Origin: Flavobacteriales bacterium
GTDB taxonomy: Bacteria > Bacteroidota > Bacteroidia > CAIKAF01
Assembly (NCBI GenBank): GCA_018401695.1
Contig: JAGYKD010000001.1
Location: 1,366,016 to 1,430,015 of the forward strand
DNA length: 64,000 bases
Direction: 5' to 3'
In this document: one piece after another, positions 58,010 through 64,000 of the stretch
How positions within the stretch are numbered: position 1 is the stretch's first letter
Layout: each line of letters starts with the position of its first letter
Program-made: the position numbers and the translations under genes
Notes under the pieces: generated by a model
What the model saw: only the letters and a program-made list of their open reading frames with translations
Database searches by the model: none
What the model was told of the DNA's origin: nothing

Positions 58010-61000
58010 TTATTGTGTTCTTCCTGAGAAAATGATTTTTCCGTGGCCAAATACCTCTTCACCTGTTTCATCCCGCAACATGACCCGCACAGCATATAAA
58101 CCGGGGGCTACAGGTTCTCCAGAGGTTGAGGTTCCATCCCAATTCAATTCAATGCCTTGGAAGCCTGTGGGACTGCCTTCCCAAGAGAAGCTGCGCACCT
58201 GCCTTCCGGATAAATCCGAAATGACAATTTCTGCCTCTAAGTCTCTGCCTTCCAGATTGTGTTGAAAGGTGATTTGGGTGTTTTCATGAAATGGATTTGG
58301 CCAGGCTTCCACCCGAATCAACCGCGGATCCTCGCCCACAACGGTAAAACTTAATTCCTTTCGGCTAACGTTGTTGCAGCCATCCCAAACCTGCAACTCT
58401 ACCGTATAAAATCCGGGGGCTAAGTCTTCCAGTGGAAAACGCAAGCTGCCGCCGGTATAGCTGTTCAAATCGGATTCGTAATAGTTGTTTAGGTTGTAGC
58501 TCCTAGTGTCATCGCCCAAAATCGTAAGCCGTATCTCATGACCAATCCCCCCGCCTGCGGTGTTTATGCCGCTAGGGTCGCTTAACCGGGCAAAAATTTC
58601 TGGATTGCCGTGGGTAATCCCCATATTCTGAAATGAACTGTCGTTTATAAACAGATCAATTTCCGGGCCATCCATGTCTCCCAAACAATTGCCGCTCGAT
58701 CCTCCAATCAAAAAGTCCCTAAAATAGCCGTGGGCATCAACCACGCCATTCTCTGCATAATAGCTTACTTTCCCACTGTCTACCAAATAATTTATGTCCA
58801 ATGGAACCTTAAAGGCTACGCTCCATAAACCATCGTTTACCGTAACTTTTCCTCTAAATACCACCGAATTTTGCAATTCAAATTCAAAGTTTTGGCCCCC
58901 GGCATCGTTGCGTAGAGTCCTTAATTGCTGTGGTTTGTCGAAAACCGTAATAAACAAGGAACCATTAAAACCGGAAATCAACTGGCTGTCTCGGGTGGCT
59001 ACTCTTCCGCTTAAGCGAACCACATCGGAGGCTTTCAAAGTGTCGTTAAAGTTGCCTTGTGCCAGGGCATTTCCATTGACCGAGTCTGTAAGCACCAAAT
59101 ACCTGGGATAGGCCAAACGCATGGCCGGGTCTCCAAACAATAAAATGTTGTTTTCACCGCCGTCGCATACAGGGATGCACTTGCGGGACTCATACAGGAT
59201 GTCTCCCAGGCGCGTATCGCTAGCGTCAAAGTCGCCAAAAGTCACACGTGTAAGCTTTCTAAGGTAATTGGGCACTACGGGTATGGCTCTAACCGTACTT
59301 ATTAGGGCAATTCCTCCTTTGTTTTCCCGTAAAAACACGCGCTCCCCGGCCGACAGAAAGGTAGGGTCGTCAAAGCGTGTAAATGTACAGGTGGCCGTAG
59401 AAAATAGAGGTAAGGCATGTTTGTTTTCCCAACCTTCAATATCGTCTATTTGCATCACCCGCTCTGCCGTTAAGCCGGCTTCCCCACCATGACCAATATA
59501 GTTTAAAAACAAAGTGCCTCGATTGATTCGGCGGTTCAAATACGATTTTGCTTCCGGATAACGCTGTCCCGCATCGTTGTTCTGAACAAATGCGTCAATG
59601 TACACTTTGTCCACGTTCCAAACCGGATAGTTGTCGCGAAGAAAACGATACATCTCTTCGTTATCGTTCACAAAACTGGCTTCCCAAGCTTCCTCCATGT
59701 CGTCGGCAAATAGGGTAATGCTGTTTCTCCAGTCCCCCAAACAGGCCGGATCGTCCATGTAACGTTGGATTTTCCTATTGTACGATTCTGCTTCTTGTGG
59801 GGTAGTTACCAATATACGACCTACACCCAGCCAAATAGGAGCCGTACTGGGAACAACTCCATCGCTTGTGGAATTGGGGCTTAAGGCCACATAAAAGTAA
59901 TCCGAAGAATGCGAACCTCCGCTACGGCTTTTAGAGTCCCAGGTTTGATAGGCCGGCACCAAATTATGGTCGGGTGCTTCAATTCTATTTTTATACGGCA
60001 TGTATTCAAAGCTGCCGTCGCCGTACAACATCAAAAATCGTGGGCCGTTTTCTTCTCCATGAACTTCAAAATAGGCACGAACATAATCTCGAATGGCACT
60101 TACATCGAGCCCACCGGAACTGAATTCATTGTAAACTTCATAGGTGGTTACCACATGCACCAACATGCCGTCTTCCATGCGGTGCAGGTCAGCAAGGGCC
60201 TCGGCCTGTGCTTTCAGGCTGGGGTGGGTAACCACAAGCATGTCCGGGGACGGTTGGTTGTGGATTAAACCGTGGAGGTCCTGATTTTGTACCCTCCCAA
60301 AAGGAACAGGCTCAGGAAACGACGTATTTTGGAACACTACAAAGGTCTTGTCTTCGGCATTTTCTACCCTGAAAAAACCATAACCCGCACCGGATGCTAA
60401 GGGTATTTGTTTAATGTCGCTGCGGTCCGTAATATCCCAAACTTGAGTACTACTGCTGCCTCCCGCAATTCGAAACTCCGTAAGCCCCGAGGCCGATGCA
60501 TCTCTAATTTGGTAAGGCAAATCGGCCAAATTCAGCTGCCTCCGATACTGCACAGAAATAAAATCTAACCAGGCGCGCTGATCTTCTGAACCGGATATAG
60601 GACTTAGCCTTTCTGCTTCAATCGTTAAACTTGCACTGCTTAGCGTATACCCATAACCTGCCGTGCTTTCTGCCGTGTAGTTGCCGGCATAATTGCTCGA
60701 TACTTGAGCAATATTTACCGTTCCCAATTCCTGTCCATTGGCCAGGTAGCGCATCACGGTATTGCACCCAACACAGCGGGCTGCTGCAGCTATCCGTACC
60801 GTTGATTCGCTGCCCACCACAGGCTGCTTTAATGGCATGGTGTAGCTGTAGCTGTTGGTAAAGTTGAATGATTCTCCCATCCATTTTCGGCCCGTGCGAA
60901 TCAAATTCCGGGTCTCTTCCTCAACCAGTGCAAAGGCATCGCAGGAGCTGCTAATGTAGTCCGGAGCACCGCTTTCGGAGGCAGCCGTGGCTACCCTAAG

Positions 61001-61873
61001 CCCATTTCCCGGCCGGCGAGTTACAAAATAATAGGCAGTGTCGGTATACACATTGCGGTTGTGTAAATAGGTCTGAGCTTCTTTTTCCCAACGCATGGTG
61101 CCTTGCGCATAAAACGAAAAGAAATCGCCGGGTCCAAAGGTGCCGTCTCCACCATCGTTCATCCGAACGGCATTTTCTAAAAGATCATCGGGTCGTGCTT
61201 CCTGCACTTTTTCAGGCAAACGGCCGCCTCCGTTTCCATAAAGCCTTAACTCAGTGCTGGGCACCGGACCGGATAACAAACCATTCGTTTGCAAAAACTC
61301 ATAGCTCAAACGGTACATTCCATCTTGAAATACGCCAACTTTAAGCCAATCTCCGGAGGCTAAAACGGAGGAAGTTGCGAGCGTTTTGTTCGGGCTTTTG
61401 GCTGCCTTGGGTGCTTCGTTTAAAATATAGCTAAGGGCAACCCGTTTGGGGATTTGCCACTCATTATTATTTCTCTGAAGCGCCGGGCCACTCAAAAATC
61501 CACGCACCTGGCCACGCACCCGCCAATAATCGTAGGAAAAAGCCGATTCCACCTCGCCGGATTTGAGTTTCATGCCACTTTGGGTCATGAATTGAGGAGG
61601 AAGGGGCATCCATTCCAATACCTTAAGCGAAACCTCATCCGCACCGGTGTTTTCCGGTAAATGCACGTAAAGCTTAGGGCCGCTTTCCGGATCGCTATAC
61701 CCAAAGTCAGAAGACAACTGCAATAAACCTTCTTGACCTTGAATTTTCCAATTTAATTCCAAAGTATCCTGAACCACGCCTTGGCCAAGAAGCAAAGGAC
61801 CGGAAAGCACAAAAACAGCAGAAAAAGCTAATTGACGTATGATTTGACGCATGTATGAGGATTTAAGCATCAA
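58010..61873 (-). CDS. porU: T9SS C25-family sortase PorU
   Basis: 1287 residues (an ATG at 61852, MRQIIRQLAF, is an alternative start); signal region AFSAVFVLSGPLLLGQ. A long N-terminal beta region is followed by the gingipain-like C25 domain: RFLMLYGDGSFEY, VGRILVTTPQEAESY, the His in LNYIGHGGEAGL and the nucleophile Cys in FSTATCTFTRFDDP. The C-terminus carries its own T9SS domain (VEAWPNPFHENTQITF...GLYAVRVMLRD). It cleaves CTDs of cargo and links them to A-LPS. Divergent from the PorP/SprF-like gene. Confidence 0.95.
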   Translation of the reverse strand: MMLKSSYMRQIIRQLAFSAVFVLSGPLLLGQGVVQDTLELNWKIQGQEGLLQLSSDFGYSDPESGPKLYVHLPENTGADEVSLKVLEWMPLPPQFMTQSGMKLKSGEVESAFSYDYWRVRGQVRGFLSGPALQRNNNEWQIPKRVALSYILNEAPKAAKSPNKTLATSSVLASGDWLKVGVFQDGMYRLSYEFLQTNGLLSGPVPSTELRLYGNGGGRLPEKVQEARPDDLLENAVRMNDGGDGTFGPGDFFSFYAQGTMRWEKEAQTYLHNRNVYTDTAYYFVTRRPGNGLRVATAASESGAPDYISSSCDAFALVEEETRNLIRTGRKWMGESFNFTNSYSYTMPLKQPVVGSESTVRIAAAARCVGCNTVMRYLANGQELGTVNIAQVSSNYAGNYTAESTAGYGYTLSSASLTIEAERLSPISGSEDQRAWLDFISVQYRRQLNLADLPYQIRDASASGLTEFRIAGGSSSTQVWDITDRSDIKQIPLASGAGYGFFRVENAEDKTFVVFQNTSFPEPVPFGRVQNQDLHGLIHNQPSPDMLVVTHPSLKAQAEALADLHRMEDGMLVHVVTTYEVYNEFSSGGLDVSAIRDYVRAYFEVHGEENGPRFLMLYGDGSFEYMPYKNRIEAPDHNLVPAYQTWDSKSRSGGSHSSDYFYVALSPNSTSDGVVPSTAPIWLGVGRILVTTPQEAESYNRKIQRYMDDPACLGDWRNSITLFADDMEEAWEASFVNDNEEMYRFLRDNYPVWNVDKVYIDAFVQNNDAGQRYPEAKSYLNRRINRGTLFLNYIGHGGEAGLTAERVMQIDDIEGWENKHALPLFSTATCTFTRFDDPTFLSAGERVFLRENKGGIALISTVRAIPVVPNYLRKLTRVTFGDFDASDTRLGDILYESRKCIPVCDGGENNILLFGDPAMRLAYPRYLVLTDSVNGNALAQGNFNDTLKASDVVRLSGRVATRDSQLISGFNGSLFITVFDKPQQLRTLRNDAGGQNFEFELQNSVVFRGKVTVNDGLWSVAFKVPLDINYLVDSGKVSYYAENGVVDAHGYFRDFLIGGSSGNCLGDMDGPEIDLFINDSSFQNMGITHGNPEIFARLSDPSGINTAGGGIGHEIRLTILGDDTRSYNLNNYYESDLNSYTGGSLRFPLEDLAPGFYTVELQVWDGCNNVSRKELSFTVVGEDPRLIRVEAWPNPFHENTQITFQHNLEGRDLEAEIVISDLSGRQVRSFSWEGSPTGFQGIELNWDGTSTSGEPVAPGLYAVRVMLRDETGEEVFGHGKIIFSGRTQ

Positions 61874-61954
61874 TATAACGATAAAAAAACGGTTTTGGTA
61901 TGGGCTGGTATCAAAAAGAAAAACAGAATTTTAAAGGTAAGCAATTTTGTGGGG

Positions 61955-62112
61955 GAATAGGTTGGGCGGCCCATGGGGCTCTCACCCTCCGGCCAGCTTC
62001 GTTTGGGCTGCAAAGCCACGGCCTGTGGGGGTTCCGCAAAGCTCCACCTCCTCGGCTCGGGCTTTGCTAGCCCTCACTTGCAGGCGCTCCCGGGTTCCAT
62101 CCCCGGCCGAAA
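61955..62112 (-). repeat. GC-rich intergenic repeat, family C, copy 10
   Basis: Arms GGGCTGCAAAGCC and GGCTTTGCTAGCCC pair; minus-strand end CGGCCGGGGATGGAACCCGGG has the GGGATGGA hallmark; TTCCGCAAAGCTCCAC is shared with copy 6. It occupies half of the porU/PorP-like divergent gap. Confidence 0.7.
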
Positions 62113-62169
62113 AATTCAAGAAATGATGCCGCATTTTTCATATTTCGTGTGTCTTTCATACGGATTTCG

Positions 62170-62177
62170 TATTTTTG
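62170..62177 (+). promoter_or_regulatory. -7 box upstream of the PorP/SprF-like gene
   Basis: TATTTTTG (TAnnTTTG) 25 nt before the ATG at 62203. Confidence 0.4.
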
Positions 62178-62202
62178 AACGTTTGACAGACAAAATACCC
62201 TC

Positions 62203-63171
62203 ATGGTAAAACAATACCTTCTCACTGTGGTTGCTGCCTGCATGGCTTGGTCATTGACCACTACAGCGCATGCTCAGGATCCGCAGTTTAGTCAGTTCTA
62301 CGCCAACCAAATTTATTTGAACCCGGCGTTTGCAGGATCGGTGCGCTGCCCCAGAGTATCGCTCAATTACCGAAACCAATGGACCGCCATTTCCGGTAAT
62401 TACCAAACCATGGCTGCTTCTTACGACCAACATTTCGATGCCCTCCAAGGAGGAATTGGCATTCGGTTGATGCGCGACCAGGCAGGTACCAGCACCATTA
62501 CCTCCCATAATGTGGCAGTTTCCTATTCTTACCTTATTAAGTTAAACCGAAAAGTGAATTTGAGGTTGGCTGCTGAAGTAGGCTTTTTACAGCGTAGCCT
62601 CAATACCGATAACCTAACCTTTGGCGACCAAATCGATGACCGATACGGCTTTATTTATGCCACGCAAGAGGTGTTCGATAACGACGAAAAGCTTTTCGCC
62701 GATTTTGCAGCAGGTGCTTTGTTGTACAACCAAATTTTTTACGGCGGTTTTGCTTTCCATCACATCACCGAACCTAACGAAGGTTTCTTAGGAAGCTCTG
62801 CGCTGCCTTTTAAATTCACTACCCACTTTGGAGCTATGATTCCTTTGGGAAAAAAGCGCAAGTACGCCGGCGATTTGTTCATTTCTCCCAATATTTTGTT
62901 CCAATTGCAACAATCCTTCTACCAACTTAATGTTGGTTTGTATGCAGGTAAAGGTCCCATCGTTGGTGGTATATGGTACCGCAACAACGATTCCTTCATT
63001 GCATTGGTTGGTTTACAGCGCGATACCTGGAGAATTGGTTACTCGTATGATGTTACCATTTCTCGTTTGACCAACCGCACCGCCGGTTCGCATGAATTGT
63101 CGCTCGGTTTCAAAATCCCTTGCAAACCCGCGCGTCGCAGATTCCGAACCGTGCGTTGCCCATCGTTCTGA
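62203..63171 (+). CDS. PorP/SprF family T9SS membrane protein
   Basis: 322 residues, signal peptide ending AHAQ followed by the family opening DPQFSQFYANQIYLNPAFAGS and SLNYRNQWTAISGNYQT. It continues as a barrel (QGGIGIRLMRDQAG, YQLNVGLYAGKGPIVGGIWYRN) and ends with SHELSLGFKIPC plus a basic, Cys-containing tail. Such proteins anchor SprB-type adhesins or form part of the T9SS ring. It sits between porU and gldJ, a place where many Flavobacteriia have no gene. Confidence 0.93.
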   Translation: MVKQYLLTVVAACMAWSLTTTAHAQDPQFSQFYANQIYLNPAFAGSVRCPRVSLNYRNQWTAISGNYQTMAASYDQHFDALQGGIGIRLMRDQAGTSTITSHNVAVSYSYLIKLNRKVNLRLAAEVGFLQRSLNTDNLTFGDQIDDRYGFIYATQEVFDNDEKLFADFAAGALLYNQIFYGGFAFHHITEPNEGFLGSSALPFKFTTHFGAMIPLGKKRKYAGDLFISPNILFQLQQSFYQLNVGLYAGKGPIVGGIWYRNNDSFIALVGLQRDTWRIGYSYDVTISRLTNRTAGSHELSLGFKIPCKPARRRFRTVRCPSF

Positions 63172-63229
63172 TTTGTTTTCAACAATTTTTCATAATTTTC
63201 CACGTTCTAAAGACAGAAATTCGCCAAAA

Positions 63230-64000
63230 ATGAATACCCAACAATCTTTCTTAATCGCTGTCGGAGCCGGCCTCCTTCTTGCCTCTTGCGGCGGAAATAA
63301 AGGGGGGATGTCTGCTACTACCGGCTGGGCCTACAACGACTACAAAAACGGTGGTTTCGAGGTAATGCCTTACATAGAGCAGGAAACAGGCCCCGGCCTT
63401 GTCCTTATTGAAGGTGGTACCTTTGTTATGGGCCAGGTAGAACAAGATGTCCTTTACGAATACGACAACATGCCCCGAAGGGTAACGGTCTCTTCCTTTT
63501 ATATGGACGAAGCCGAAGTTTCTAATATTGCCTACCTCGAATACCTGCACTGGGTAAAACGTGTATTCGGCGAAGATTATCCGGAAGTCCTCAAAAAAGC
63601 AATGCCCGATACGCTGGTTTGGCGCTCCAAACTCGGATTTAATGAGCCTTATGTTGAAAACTACCTAAGGCATCCCGCCTATCATTTCTACCCCGTTGTA
63701 GGCGTCAATTGGGTGCAGGCTACCGATTTTTGTGCGTGGAGAACCGATAGGGTGAATGAGCAAATCCTCATTCGTGAGCGCATCATGGTGCACCACCCTC
63801 TGGAGCAAATTGCCGAAGAAAACTTCAATACCGAATCCTACCTTGCCGGTCAATATGAGCTGGGTCTTAACGACAAACAACGTTATCAGCCCATCAACCT
63901 GGTTACCGGTGAAACCCGCAAAGTAAAATGGGAAGACGGAATTTTGCTTCCAAAATATCGCCTCCCAACAGAAGCCGAATGGGAATACGCAGCACTTGCT
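63230..64000 (+). CDS. gldJ: Gliding motility lipoprotein GldJ (partial)
   Basis: First 257 codons; it runs off the window. Lipoprotein signal FLIAVGAGLLLASCGG, then the GldJ-specific GMSATTGWAYNDYKNGGFEV, followed by an FGE-sulfatase-like fold (LVLIEGGTFVMGQVEQD, TVSSFYMDEAEVSNIAYLEYL, YPVVGVNWVQATDFCAWRT, YRLPTEAEWEYAA). GldJ stabilises GldK in the gliding/T9SS outer-membrane ring. Gene neighbours porV, porU and gldJ recur together in Flavobacterium johnsoniae. 58 nt after the PorP-like gene, presumably co-transcribed. Confidence 0.93.
   Translation, partial: MNTQQSFLIAVGAGLLLASCGGNKGGMSATTGWAYNDYKNGGFEVMPYIEQETGPGLVLIEGGTFVMGQVEQDVLYEYDNMPRRVTVSSFYMDEAEVSNIAYLEYLHWVKRVFGEDYPEVLKKAMPDTLVWRSKLGFNEPYVENYLRHPAYHFYPVVGVNWVQATDFCAWRTDRVNEQILIRERIMVHHPLEQIAEENFNTESYLAGQYELGLNDKQRYQPINLVTGETRKVKWEDGILLPKYRLPTEAEWEYAALA

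Noticed and set aside
1-64000. tRNA or rRNA genes
   Set aside because: Intergenic regions were read for GTTCGA-type T-arms and conserved rRNA segments; none found.

Overview
This window comes from a member of the Bacteroidota, probably a gliding or formerly gliding marine-type lineage near the Flavobacteriales. The evidence is a type IX secretion (T9SS)/gliding locus (porV, porU, a PorP/SprF-like gene, gldJ), two secreted proteins with T9SS C-terminal domains, Bacteroidota-specific families (DUF5777, OMP_b-brl, RemB-like) and many TAnnTTTG -7 promoter boxes of the Bacteroidota type. No rRNA, tRNA, prophage or CRISPR array was seen.

Layout. 1-5.5 kb: rdgB overlapping an outer-membrane porin-like gene, a small membrane protein, and ilvE divergent from a single-TM protein. 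5.5-7.7 kb: a small AT-rich accessory patch (orphan HipB-like regulator, decayed IS66-type accessory ORF, class II Fic protein) closed by dispersed repeats. 7.7-14.6 kb: a TonB-receptor-like barrel, der and metG, with der and metG separated by a 679-bp tandem array of 19 palindromes. 14.8-15.6 kb: an argB-like gene whose C-terminus is replaced by pieces of ArgJ. 16-20.9 kb: a hotdog thioesterase, an SGNH lipoprotein, a five-gene periplasmic cytochrome/YceI/DUF5777 operon and a CHRD-like lipoprotein. 21.1-35.8 kb: an unknown ORF, an active/inactive M16 peptidase pair, a RemB/Wzi-like barrel, an M48 peptidase with a small barrel, gdhA and an orphan five-PAS histidine kinase. 36.3-41.5 kb: a DevBCA/MacAB-type exporter and an M1 aminopeptidase carrying a T9SS tail. 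41.5-47.6 kb: a minus-strand run RRM protein, homocysteine methyltransferase module, ctaB, two cox3-type genes, cox4, two SCO-like genes, DUF420 and a CVMC mini-protein, i.e. heme-copper oxidase biogenesis. 48-57 kb: a sulfatase, a CHU_C protein, a Spy-like protein, a glycine-rich protein, a Na/Pi cotransporter and an NmrA pseudogene. 56.7-64 kb: the T9SS/gliding locus, running off the window inside gldJ.

The least ordinary content is (i) the ArgB/ArgJ chimera, (ii) the 19-hairpin array whose stems show paired changes, (iii) three dispersed intergenic repeat families, one of which (about ten copies) keeps its outer segments but has copy-specific inner arms that stay self-complementary, and (iv) five genes whose -7 box lies only 3-4 nt before the start codon, implying leaderless mRNAs. 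All functional statements come from reading the sequence and family knowledge; no search was run.
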